From NCBI GenBank assembly GCA_023627715.1, contig JAMAHW010000005.1, positions 1-64,000 of the forward strand: DNA of 64,000 nt, given 5' to 3'. Source of the DNA: Periconia sp. R9002. Its lineage: Eukaryota > Ascomycota > Dothideomycetes > Pleosporales > Periconiaceae. Shown here one piece after another: positions 21,102 to 31,457 of this stretch. The position numbers and the translations under genes were made by a program. The first letter of the stretch is position 1. Each line of letters begins with the position of its first letter. The notes beneath the pieces were generated by a model. It was not told the origin of the DNA and searched no databases. It was given only the letters and a program-made list of their open reading frames with translations.

Positions 21102-21826
21102 AGCAGAGTCTAGGTAGTCTTTTTCGCTTTCTACATCACTTTCCTTCTTCTTGTTTTCTTTTTATCTTTTCAGGGAGGACAAGGAGCAAACGACTTAAGT
21201 AATGTTTTGTGTTGATATAAAACAAAATACACTGCTTAACTGTATAAGAGTTTAAATACATATTGTAAATTCATTAGTGCTAGGCAGCATTCACAAGGCT
21301 GAGGCTGAGGCGGTCAAGATATTGTGAATTTAGCCGATGAGCTTGGCTTCAGAGTATGGCCGAAGCAAATCCATCCAAACTCGCCATGATTACAAAAAGA
21401 GGTAACTACCACGCGGGTATATTAAACTTTAGGAACAAGGTTGTTGGTTTGTTATCAAGACACTACGTGTAGTAATATTTCAAGATGTTTATGGGTTATT
21501 GTAGAAGCCCTGGGTGAGTAAAGCTAACTTTGTACCCGCAATATATGTGTCAAAATTCCCCGCACTTACAACATATTATAAAAAAAATTGTAGTATATCA
21601 TGTATAAAAAATCTATATTCTTAAGTAGTAGAACTAAACAAAGAATACCAAAAATATTTTATAGGAATACTCTCCTAGTATTCTACTTACTATTAAGAAA
21701 CGTATAACTGTAAGGGGAAGAGACCCTCGAAGAAGAGTTCGATGTGGAGTGGTAAGTGTTGCGAGTGCGGGCTATTTCCACCCGCGTGACTACCTACGTA
21801 ATATGTACAAGACACAGAGAAAACTA
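21102..21826. other. AT-rich intergenic region with repeat fragments
   Basis: AT-rich stretch, especially 21200-21290 and 21570-21700, with no gene. It contains the orphan copy of the MASLDGFAS start (21363-21389) and a diverged copy of the introner-like element (21447-21545). It separates the accessory left part from conserved genes. Confidence 0.7.
21447..21545 (+). repeat. Diverged intergenic copy of the introner-like element
   Basis: Shares TTTGTTATC-AAGAC with the start of the intron 3 copy, then a palindrome-like ACACTACGTGTAGT, CCCTGGGTGAGT, a CTAAC branch-point-like motif and CTTTGTACCCGCAATAT. It lies outside any gene I can support and ends without a clear acceptor. It looks like an older copy. 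Confidence 0.55.
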
Positions 21827-24475
21827 TCAATGTCCGATCCCGCCAGCGACCCAATTCATGAATTCGGGATCATTTGGGTTCGGAAAAACGCCTCTATCCT
21901 CATTATTACCTCCATTACCTGCATTCGCGCCAACGTTCCCTTGGTTCTGCTGCCGCCTCGCCTCCTCCTGCCGACGCTGCCGTTGGGCGCGATAGTACAC
22001 TAAAAAGGCGAGCGCGCCCGAAAGCGCGAGAATGATGAGAGATTCAAGAATCTCCGAGTCGAGGTCATCAAAATCGTAATCTTCATCGCCGCCGGGCATA
22101 GGTGAGTCATAGTCGTCTGGGTCGTAATGGTGATCGCCGCCGTCGTTGAGGAACTCGGCGTCGAGGAAGTCATTGATCCATTCTGAAAACGACCATTCTT
22201 TCTTGACAACTGAAGTTTATCGTTAGCATAACTCTACATGACATGACATGAGGCACTTACCAGGCTCGTCTTGAATGGACTTCACCTTGCCGTGGGTGAC
22301 CGTGTTCCACCAACTCCGCAGCCTCAACTTGTACAAGGCGAGTATGACGGGAAGATAGGCTTCGCGGGGATTGGTCTCCAACGCCAAATCGTAGTGTCTC
22401 TTGGCCAGATGAAAATCTTGCTCGATGCCGATGCCATTCTCATGCATCCACCCGAGATTCCACAGGGCCTGCGCGCTTTGCATAGAGTCGGCGGCAGCTT
22501 GGTAGGCAGCGGCAGCCTTTTCTGGGTCTGCTGGAGTACCCAATCCATATAGATAGTAGTCTCCGACCTTGACGAGCGAGTCGTAGTTCTTCTGCTCCGC
22601 CGAGCGGTTCCAGTAGATGAGAGCGAGGAAAGCGTCGCTCGCCAAAGCAGCCTTCTTCCTGACAAAAGGCATAATGTCGTTGAGGGTGAAGCGCGGTTTG
22701 GCCTGGTCGAGAAGGTATGCTACGTTGACCTGGCCTACTTCAAAGCCTTGCTCCGCAGCCATCATATACCCCACCAGTGCGGTTTCGAGATCTCCATCTT
22801 TGTACGCTTGGTTGGCTTCGGCAAACTTCGTGGAAAGCATCTCGGCCTTCTCCGAAACCACCTTGTAGTACGCAGAGCCTAGCTCGCACGATTTATCTCG
22901 TCCGACTCCATTATAAGTCAGTTCAGCGAGATAGTAATATGCCTCAATGTAGCCGGCACCCCCGGCAAGCTCGAAATACTTGATGGCTGTGGCCACATCG
23001 CCTTGGTCGAGGAACAGAGCGCCCATCCGTATCTGCGCCGCGGGAAAATTGTTGTCAGCGGCAGCTGCAAAGTAAGTGGAGGCTTTGAATGCATCTTTGG
23101 GGAGGCCAAGCCCATGCAGATAGAGCAATCCCATGGAATGCTGAGATAGCTGGTCGCCATACTCAATACCGCGGGCGAACCACGTTTTTGCAATCGCAAA
23201 ATTCTGCTGCACTCCTTCACCGCGCAGAAACATTCTGCCAAGAAAACCAGCGGCCATGGGCGGATAACGGTTGTCAGGGGGATACAAGGTGGTCGGTTTT
23301 GCCTTTCCATCTTTGGGCCAGTACAAACGCGCGATTTCCAGGAATCGCTTCTTGGCTTCTGGGAAATTCTTGGGGGCAGAGCGACTGCCTTCATAGCTGT
23401 GTCTCGCCAATCTGAATTTCAATTCAATGTTGCCCTTGCGTGCCTGTAGGTCCATGTATTCGACCACATCCTCAAAAGTGGAGTATCGGCTGGAGTGAAC
23501 GCCTCCCCTGTCTGCGTGACGTCCGGAGCTGCTCACACTCGCACCTTCACCATAGACGCCACCATGCTCATCGGCAATCCGATACGAGTCACGGACCAAG
23601 GCATGGCCGCCAGGAGGTCCACTCCGCATGTACTCGATGGCTCTGTTTGCAATGCTCCGGTACCAATACACAGCATCTTCGCAGTTTCTAGGTGTTGCAA
23701 TGCCAGCGTAGTTCCTGTACGCAACCGTCATGGCGGACCGAATATCCCCTTGTTCGGCCGCCAAAGAGTGGTAAAGCATAGCTCTTGCCTGGTCCTGCTT
23801 GACTGCTCCTCCAATACCCGTGGCATACATGAAGCCAACCATGTACTGTGCCGTAGAATTCCCGTTCAGTGTAGCGAGCTGGTGATATCGTCGAAACGCT
23901 TCGGTATAGTTGCGGGGGTGTGAATAGTTGCCGTAGAAGTTCATCTCGGCCAGAGTGAAGAGAGCATCCGGGTTGTGCTCTGCAGCAGCATCCTGAAGCA
24001 GTTTGACGGCATCGCGGAGCGGCGTTCCCAATTTCTGGGCAGTGGCGCTGGTCGTAAGAAGTTGTTGCTGGGGAGGACCGTTCATAAAGAGCACGAAGAA
24101 GAGCTCTTTGGCGTAGTATGCGCTGGTACCCAACACACCCGATTTCTTAAACTCCCACCATGGCTTCGCCGCGGGCCGGACTTTTTCTAGTAATGACGTT
24201 GCCTCACGGTAAGCAGCCCAGCCGCTGTTCTCCCCCTCTTGAGTTTGCGCTCCCCAATCATCCCATGTTGAAGGTGGTGGTGTAGAAGACGAGTGCCGGT
24301 CGCCAATGGGTTTTTGAGAGTTTGGTCGGTCGGTGCCTCGGAACTGCAAAGCTGATACGGTAAAAAGGAACGTGAGGAAAGCTAGAAAAAGAGAAATTAG
24401 TTGGGTCCTCGGAATGACAGCTCAAAGAGACTTACCAATAAAAAGCGGCACAGGCCGCAGCAGTCGGGGCTTCAT
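21827..24475 (-). CDS. HRD3: HRD3/SEL1L-like ERAD ubiquitin ligase subunit
   Basis: Predicted exons 24436-24475, 22261-24381 and 21827-22209, 847 residues; introns 54 and 51 nt with strong GTAAGT-type donors. The first exon completes a signal peptide (MKPRLLRPVPLFIAFLTFLF). About a dozen Sel1 repeats follow, for example AQYMVGFMYATGIGG, AAGFLGRMFLRGEGVQQNF, SMGLLYLHGLGLPKDAF and ALWNLGWMHENGIGIEQDF. The last exon adds an acidic stretch and one membrane span (ESLIILALSGALAFLVYY) with a Gln/Asn-rich tail. The order, a lumenal Sel1 array then one C-terminal anchor, matches Hrd3/SEL1L, which passes misfolded proteins to the Hrd1 ligase in the ER membrane. Domain organisation is complete and nothing key appears missing. 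Confidence 0.92.
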
Positions 24476-25032
24476 TATAGACGTCCTTGAGCGGTGGAAA
24501 GTAAAGAAAGGGGGCGGGTCATCTCGACATGACCAGCGGGGAAGAATCGGGGGTTGCGAATCCTCGTTTGGGCGCGGTTTGGGTGTTTTGGTGGTGCTGT
24601 CGATGATGCCAGCTTTCATTCAGAGCTCCCGGCGGCGAGTCGCCAAGGCGGAGGTGCTCTGACCAATCAGGGCCCAACAGGCAGCTGTGCCTTCCCAGTG
24701 CCGTCGCGTGATGCAGATGCCATTGAGCTCGAGAGTACTGTACGACACGCACACGTACATTCAGTCTTTATTGTTTGTTTGTTGCCTTTTACACTCCTCA
24801 ATACACTCACAACACCTACATTGACACCAACAGTTGACCCACCTAAACCTACATAACATTGATGCACTCGTAAGCTAGATAGATTTGTCATCTCATGTTT
24901 TTCCGAAATATACATGAAATGACGCGCAAACTACCTCATCCCAAGCCATTCCATCCACTCTCTATCTTCATAAATTACCTCCCTCGCCATCTGCCTTGAT
25001 ACACACGCACTAAATCGTCCCTCTCCGTCGTG
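24476..25032. promoter_or_regulatory. Divergent promoter region (HRD3 / MFS)
   Basis: A 557 bp region between the starts of two divergent genes. Nothing beyond CT-rich leader sequence and an AC-rich stretch near 24780-24850 stands out. No specific operator is supported. Confidence 0.5.
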
Positions 25033-27064
25033 ATGGAAACCCTCAAGCGCAGCGAAGAGGAAAGCCCTCTCCTCCGCAGTCATCCGGAGAACTCCCCAAC
25101 CGGTGCCATTTCGAGTAGCAGAGACCTTGATGTGATTGAAGAAGAGCAGAGCGTCGCTGACGAGGCGGTTGCACCTACCATCTCCAGGTCGAGGGGTGCT
25201 TTGATTGTTGGCTCCATTGGGTTTTTGATCTTTCTGCAAGGTACCATTTTCCTAATTCTCGCCTCCATTGTATTGTTGAAGACGTCTATTACCTTTCTCT
25301 TTTTCATTTCCCCTCTCGCATTGTGCTCTCATTCCCAATGTATCCTTTTTCTGGTGCGTACATGCAAAAAAATTCGGTGTACACGAAGATCTTTGCGAGA
25401 GAAAGTGAAAGAGGAGGCTGTTCGTTATGGCAATTGTGGTGTTGATCCATTTCTGGCGTTCATGCGTCCATTTCTAGTCAGACGCCTTGTACTTCTAGTT
25501 TACCCAAACTTTTCATCAGTCAATCCACTCTCAAATCCGGTACATTCACTTACCATGACCAGCTACAAACATTTCCATCCTTACCACCACCCAATCCTCC
25601 ATCGCTGCTGACCTCGACGCCTTTGAGCAAGTAACATGGTTCACCTCCTCTTATCTTATCGCCATGTCTTCCCTCGCCCCGCTAATGGGCAGACTCTCTC
25701 AAGTATTCTCCCCTCGTTATTGCATGTTTTTCTCCACTCTGCTCTTGTGCGCCGGTTGTACTCTAACGGCTCTTGCGAATACCTTCAATATATTCATTGC
25801 CGGTCGAGCCTTGACCGGTGCTGGCGGCGCTGGCATCCTCATCGTCGCCATTATTATCGTTCTCCAGACGACTAGCCCTCGGAGAAGGGGTTTGTACATT
25901 GGACTCGCAAATTCGGGAATGACGGTGGGGGTGTCTCTTGGAGCTGTCATTGCAGGCGCATTGGAGCCCAGGGTTGGCTGGAAACCCCTTTTCGGCATAC
26001 AAGCACCACTCAGTCTGATCGCTGGGTTTGGGTTGCTCCTCGGTATTCCTGCAAACCATTCGTTTAGTCTTGAACGCCCCAGCCTCCGGAGTAGGTTTGC
26101 GAGGATCGATTATTCCGGAGCTTTGCTGCTGATTGCGACAATCACACTTTTCCTGCTCGGTCTTTCTGGTCCCACGGTACTGCCAACCCCTCTCATCCTT
26201 TCTGCTCTTGCACTTCCTGTCTTTATCCTCAACGAGATCTATGTGGCCAAAGACCCCGTCATCCCCATCACGGTTTTGCAGTCTCGCGGCACACTGTTGT
26301 CGTGTTTGGCTACCCTTGGCTTCATGATGGCTCGTTGGTGTGTTCTGTTCTACACTCCGGTATACGCACTGGCAGTTCGTGGCTGGAAACCTGCCGTTTC
26401 AGGGTCGATCCTGATACCCACGAACTTCGGCTTCGCCACGGGAGGTCTGGTAGCTGGCGTCGTTCACATTCGTAGGGATGGGAGTTTCTACGTACACAGT
26501 GTCATCTCCATGGTGCTGTTCCCTCTGACATTTCTCGTCTTGGCCTTCATCTCTACTGCGAACAGCGAGTGGGGGTTGTATGTGCTTATGGTGTTTTGCA
26601 ATGGGGCAATCGCCGGGGCGTCACTCAACTATACTCTTGTACACCTCTTGCACCTTACCCTTCCGAGTATCCACCCTATTGTAATATCCCTTCTGGCTAC
26701 GTTCCGCGGATTTGCTGGGAGCTTTGGCTCGGCCATTGGGGGAGGACTCTTTGGACGCGTGTTGCACAAATCGCTGGTCAATGGCTTCGCTGACGCGGGA
26801 CTCGAAAACCGCCAGGACTTGATTCGACGGCTACAAGGGAGCCCAGCTACCGTGCCATTGCTCCACGGGAAAGAGAAGGAAGTGGCCGTGTCTGCCTACG
26901 AGGATGCTCTGAAGGCGCTCTTCTTCGGTGCTGTGGGCTTGACCGCCGTTGTTGCTGTAGTGCAAGCAGGCACAGGCTGGAAATCGCCAAAGAAGATATA
27001 CGATCAACTTTGCGCCGAGGGGGAGGAGGTAGAAGGTGGAGAAGGGATCATTGGCGGCTCTTGA
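25033..27064 (+). CDS. DHA-type MFS transporter (drug or vacuolar amino acid family)
   Basis: Predicted join 25033-25240 and 25563-27064, 569 residues. The 322 nt intron is far longer than others here, but joining GFLIFLQ to ATNISILTTTQSSIAADLDA restores the classic first helix and loop of DHA transporters, and the frame fits exactly. Landmarks are FEQVTWFTSSYLIAMSSLAP, motif A-like GRLSQVFSPR and motif C-like GLANSGMTVGVSLGAVIAG, with about 14 hydrophobic segments. The N-terminus has an ESPLLRS motif resembling a dileucine vacuolar sorting signal. It resembles the Fnx1/Vba vacuolar basic amino acid group and multidrug exporters; substrate is undecided. A GTG codon immediately precedes the ATG and is not the start. 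Confidence 0.88.
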
Positions 27065-27701
27065 TGTCCTGAGGGCTGTGACATGCAGGCCTGGTACAGA
27101 AGTCAGGGGAAATTCTGACGCGGCTGTCCTACTGTATATGTACCACCAGCTATAGTCAATGTTAGCTGGACGTTCCTCGAATTGCCTGCCGCTTGATCAT
27201 CACAGCCGGTGCGTGAAGATAGAAGAGAACTGTTCAATCCTGACAGCCCAAAGTATGTCACGCTTTGCTCTCCGCAGAGCTGTGATTGATCTGCACTCTA
27301 GTGACCTTCCAGCGAGCTAGCTGGCTTGCAGTTGCTGCTCTTGTGTGCGGACGTGGATTGCGTGTGTAGAGGCTTGTTTGTCTCCGTATATATGCAAACT
27401 GCAGAAGTGATGTCTGCGTAACATGGATGCATACGGGTACCTACAGGTTAGCAAATTCTACCTGAAGCCTCATGCACACGGAACTAACCGTCGCCTTAAC
27501 TCCAGGCTGCTTTGTTGTGGTGCTGGTGTGGGAGCTAAGGTCCTTACCCTAGTCCAATGCTCCTTCCCTTTCCTCAGACCACGACACACTTGTACAAGTC
27601 AACCTCTGCCCCTCTCTCCTCCTTCTTCCCCCACCACTTTCCTACGCACTCTTTTATCCATCATCAACCTTACCTGCATACTATCAACATCATACGCCAA
27701 C
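27065..27701. other. Intergenic region, promoter of the zinc-knuckle gene
   Basis: No gene is supported. The last 120 bp is strongly pyrimidine-rich (CTCTCTCCTCCTTCTTCC and similar), typical of the leader of highly expressed fungal genes. Confidence 0.6.
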
Positions 27702-28741
27702 ATGTATTCCGTGGCTCACCTTAGCCGTGAGCCTAAGATCTACAAGTGCGAGCTCTGCGACGGCCGGGTCATCCCAGCCAAGGACTGGGCCGCCCATTCC
27801 GCTTCGAAGAAGCATCGTGAGGCCAAGGACAAAGCTGCTGTGGCTGCCAAGAAGGGCACCCAGGGCAAGAAGCAACAGGATGGGGAGTGGGGCGGAGACT
27901 TCACCGCTGTTGACGGCGCTGCTGCTGATGGTTTCGTCGAGAACGACAACTGGGGCGGCAACGGCAACTTTGAAGACAATGGCTCCTCCGACGCTCAAGG
28001 CTGGTCTTATGACGACAACTCGTAAGCCGTCCCCACCCGTTCATCAGTCAGCATTAACAGATCACAGTCAAGTTCAAGCTCAAGCTTCTGGCGGCGGTAA
28101 CGGCGGTGGCTGCTTCCAGTGCGGTGACGAGGGCCACCAGAAGCGTGATTGCCCTCAGCGTTCTCAGCGCCCTTCTGGAGGCTGCTTCAATTGCGGTGAA
28201 GAGGGCCACCAGAAGCGCGAGTGTCCTAAGAACCCTCCCGGTGGCGACCGCACCTGCCACGGCTGCGGCTTGACGGGCCATATCCGGCGGGACTGTCCTG
28301 AGGGTGGTGGCAACGACCGTGGATTCAAGTGCTACAACTGTGGTGAAGCCGGTCATCGAGCTAGTAAGTCATCTAGCCAACCAAAAGTTTACTATGAGTT
28401 GGTAGCTGACAGTCCACGTAGGCGAGTGTGACAAGGAGAACACGGGCAACTCTCGTGGTCCCAAGTGCTACGGCTGCCAGGAGTACGGTGAGTCACGTGT
28501 GCTTCTCGTCGATTTCTCTTTACATTGCTGACAACTTAAAGGTCACATTCGTGCCAAATGCCCCAACGAGCAGGGTGGAAACTCTGGCGGCGGCTGGGGC
28601 ACCGACGACAACGGTGACAACGGTGGCAACGGTGGTTGGGACACCGGCGACTACGACCAAGGTGACTCCGGCAACGGCAATGACGGCGGCTGGGACGATG
28701 GCAACAATGGCCAAGACTCTTCCGCAACTGGCGGCTGGTAG
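27702..28741 (+). CDS. CCHC zinc-knuckle nucleic-acid-binding protein
   Basis: Predicted join 27702-28021, 28068-28363, 28422-28487, 28542-28741, 293 residues; introns 46, 58 and 54 nt. The N-terminus has a U1/matrin-like C2H2 finger (CELC ... H-x5-H within residues 16-40). Five CCHC knuckles follow: CFQCGDEGHQKRDC, CFNCGEEGHQKREC, CHGCGLTGHIRRDC, CYNCGEAGHRASEC and CYGCQEYGHIRAKC. The last two span exon junctions, which confirms the splicing. The C-terminus is a Gly/Asn/Asp/Trp-rich low-complexity tail. Knuckle arrays of this kind occur in the Gis2/CNBP family, which binds single-stranded RNA or DNA and acts in mRNA translation and stability. The extra N-terminal finger and tail distinguish it from short Gis2 proteins, so orthology is not claimed. 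Confidence 0.9.
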
Positions 28742-29160
28742 ATTCGATGTCTATACGCCCATCTGTTTCTGTACACCTTGACGTGCACAGCAGACTGTCG
28801 GTGTGGACTCTTTGTCTACTCCTTCCGGCTGTGATGTTTCAGTGGATGGGAATACAGGGATACGCATATGCCTCTGACGTGAGGTAATGGAACCAGTGTT
28901 TTCTTGCTGAACGGCGAAATACATACACATGGGTAATGTCGAACAACGGCATCAAAACGAGATCAAAAATGGGGGAGTGTAGTAGCTAAAAACTGAGTAG
29001 CGACGAAAGGCAATTACGATTTCCCTCCCTCAAATGATGTCTACTTTGATATATTGTTCTAACCCTTCTCTTCATTAGGATACCATCCTATTATTTTCCT
29101 TCTTTCTTCCCTATCTCCACCAACCCACCCCCTCTCTGCTTTTCTTCCCAACTCACCACC
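28742..29160. other. Convergent intergenic region
   Basis: The 3' flanks of two convergent genes. It contains only short A/T-rich and pyrimidine-rich sequence. Confidence 0.6.
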
Positions 29161-30975
29161 TCAATCCTCCCACCCAACAAGCACCATCTTCTTTCCCGCC
29201 TTCTTCCTGTCCCCATTCTTCCCACCATACACCCACTTCCTCCCCCCAACAACCTCCCTAACCCGCCCATCCCACTCCACCAACCCCCTCAACTCCTTCA
29301 CAAACCCATCCACCACATCCCCTTCCCTCGTACCTGACCCCCACGCCCGCGACACGCGAATGTCGAAGCCGTCTAGTTCCCCTCCTCCTTCATCTCCTTT
29401 GGTGGAGAGGGTGAGGGAGGAGAAGAGGGTCCGGGCTAGGAGGGCTGGTTTGGTGGCGTTTGTGTTTTGGGAGAGGAAGAAGAGGATGGAAGGGGCGTGG
29501 AGTGTGAGGAGGAATTTTACGTCTTTGGTGTTGGTGCGACGGCAGTTGGAGAGGGTGTGCATGAGGGATGTGCAGTTCTGTAACGGCGCGGTGGGGAACG
29601 ATGGGGATGTGAGGTTGGTGGGTGGGGGAAGGGGTGTACAGCCTGGAAAGTACGTCTCTGGCTTTTCGGTCCCGGTGTTTGATGTAGAGTTTAGATGGGG
29701 GACAGGGAGGAGCGGGAGAGGAAGGGATATAATCAAGGGTTTGTGAGAATTGTACGAGGCAGTGGAGGACGAATTGCAGAGACTTTCCAGCTCCTCCAAA
29801 CCAGATGAAGTACCGTTCAACGAACCAGTGTAGTACGGAAACGGGATAGGAATCGCAATCGGTGTGTACGCTGAAGGGGTTATTCCCTGCTGAACCAAGG
29901 ATTTCGAAGCCGTTGGTGTCGTCGTGCTTGGGGAAACCGGCGTGGACGTGTTTTTGGGGCTAGTCGTTGCTGAAGAAGAAGAAGAAGAAGAAGAAGAAGG
30001 ATACAACGTAACGAAAACAACCTCCGTCCGCAACGTCGTGGTGGTTATCTCCACCGTTTTGGGTACCCCCTCTTCGTACCCTCCTCCTTCGTCGGAGGGG
30101 AGGGTGACGTTTTCGGTGAGGTTCGAGCTAGAAGGGATGGAGGGGAGGATGGAGAATATGGGGTCGTTTATTCCTGTCGCCGACGACGTCGGTATCGGTG
30201 TTCCTTCCAGCGAGGTCGAGGTTAGAGCTGGATATGATGCATTGCTTGGAGATACCGGAGCGTATTCAGGTGTAGTAGTAGCTGTAGGTTCCTCGTTGGG
30301 AAAATCGTCCGAGATAGTGATGACGATGGGGTCGTCGAGGGAGTAACTTGTGATGGTAGGTTCGTCGATGAGGGAGTAGCTTGTGGTAGGTGTCGGCCAC
30401 GTTACGTTGTCGGATATGTTCTCGGGCGGGATGATGTATGGGAGGATGGAGAAGATGGGTTCTTCTTCGCCTCCTCCTGACGATGACGATGGAGATGGTG
30501 ATGATGGTGTCGATATCGTAGAGGAAAATGTTACACTAGGTGTGACGACACCAACAGTGTTATAACCTTGGCCCGCTGCCTTCGTGGTCATCGTCGTCAT
30601 CGTCGAGATCCCAGTATAAGAAGAATAAGGAAAGGAAGTTTTCTCAACGGGCGTAGGCACCACCACAATCGTCGTCGTTGAACTTTTTTTCCCGGCTATC
30701 GCATCATGCTTCTTCTTCCCTCCTCCACCAACTAACCCCCGCCAAAAGTCGAAGAAATCGTATTTGTCGGCTAAGGAGCCGAGGTCTTTCCAGAAGTCTT
30801 TTCCTTTGTTTGGGTCGGATTTGGGGTTCGTGGTGTTGGTGTTGGAGTTTCTTGGGTGCAGGGCTTGTTTGTGGATGGGGCAGTTTGGGGTGGGGAGGGT
30901 TGCTGCGAGGGTGAGTGGTGTGAGGAGGGAGAAGAGGGAGAGGAGGGAGAGGGTTGGGGGTGGTGTGGACCGCAT
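29161..30975 (-). CDS. Secreted Ser/Thr/Pro-rich mucin-like protein
   Basis: Single-exon gene of 604 residues. A clear signal peptide (SLLSLFSLLTPLTLAATL) is followed by a short region with an aromatic patch (DKYDFFDFWRGLV), then several hundred residues rich in Ser, Thr and Pro. Near-repeats occur: EEPIFSILPYIIPPENISDNVTWP and NDPIFSILPSIPSSSNLTENVTLP share the core PIFSILP followed by ENVT. A polyserine run (about residues 325-336) is encoded by a GAA/TTC microsatellite near 29968-29999. Heavy O-glycosylation and cell-wall or extracellular location are inferred. No catalytic domain is seen. The C-terminal 120 residues are less biased and may fold. Function unknown. Confidence 0.7.
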   Translation of the reverse strand: MRSTPPPTLSLLSLFSLLTPLTLAATLPTPNCPIHKQALHPRNSNTNTTNPKSDPNKGKDFWKDLGSLADKYDFFDFWRGLVGGGGKKKHDAIAGKKSSTTTIVVVPTPVEKTSFPYSSYTGISTMTTMTTKAAGQGYNTVGVVTPSVTFSSTISTPSSPSPSSSSGGGEEEPIFSILPYIIPPENISDNVTWPTPTTSYSLIDEPTITSYSLDDPIVITISDDFPNEEPTATTTPEYAPVSPSNASYPALTSTSLEGTPIPTSSATGINDPIFSILPSIPSSSNLTENVTLPSDEGGGYEEGVPKTVEITTTTLRTEVVFVTLYPSSSSSSSSSATTSPKNTSTPVSPSTTTPTASKSLVQQGITPSAYTPIAIPIPFPYYTGSLNGTSSGLEELESLCNSSSTASYNSHKPLIISLPLPLLPVPHLNSTSNTGTEKPETYFPGCTPLPPPTNLTSPSFPTAPLQNCTSLMHTLSNCRRTNTKDVKFLLTLHAPSILFFLSQNTNATKPALLARTLFSSLTLSTKGDEGGGELDGFDIRVSRAWGSGTREGDVVDGFVKELRGLVEWDGRVREVVGGRKWVYGGKNGDRKKAGKKMVLVGWED

Positions 30976-31457
30976 CGTGAGTAGAGGCTGAGAAAGAAAG
31001 AACGGGTAGAAGGGAGGAAAGGAAAAGAAAGATTGTGATAAAGGAAAAGAAAGATTGTGATAAAGGTAAGAAACGAGTGAAGACAGGTAAGAAACGAGTG
31101 AAGACAGGTAAGAGGCGGGACGAGGGAAGAGAAATTAAGAAATCTGGATGTTTATATCCGGGTTCACGCAAGGGGGATTTCGTGTACTGTGCTGAGGGTA
31201 GCAAGGGAGGACAGTATTAGTAGGAAGGGTGCTGTGTCACACTCTCGTTGTACGGACTTATTAGAAAGGATCATGTTTGTTACATTACTGTGTGGCAAAA
31301 GACCACATTTCTTTTCCTTCCGCAATCTCATAATCATAATTCGTACATGCATCCAAATCCAAAATCATCCCAGTTGCGGAAACTCCATGACTCCTTTGAA
31401 CACCATGCACTCAGCCTCATCCCGAAATCCAGTATCGATCGGTCTTCTGTCTCGGGT
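30976..31457. other. Intergenic region with tandem repeats
   Basis: Upstream region of the mucin-like gene and 3' flank of the SRA gene. It contains a short tandem repeat block at 31021-31106 (separate entry). Nothing else was recognised. Confidence 0.6.
31021..31106. repeat. Two adjacent tandem duplications (22 bp x2, 21 bp x2)
   Basis: A 22 bp unit beginning GGAAAAGAAAGATTG occurs exactly twice (31021-31042 and 31043-31064). A 21 bp unit beginning GGTAAGAAACGAGTG follows twice (31065-31085 and 31086-31106) and starts a third time. All are purine-rich and lie 45-130 bp upstream of the mucin-like gene start. Confidence 0.9.

Noticed and set aside
29360..30565. Plus-strand frames rich in Gly/Val/Glu opposite the mucin-like gene
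   Set aside because: They mirror the Ser/Thr/Pro-rich coding strand and have no independent support.
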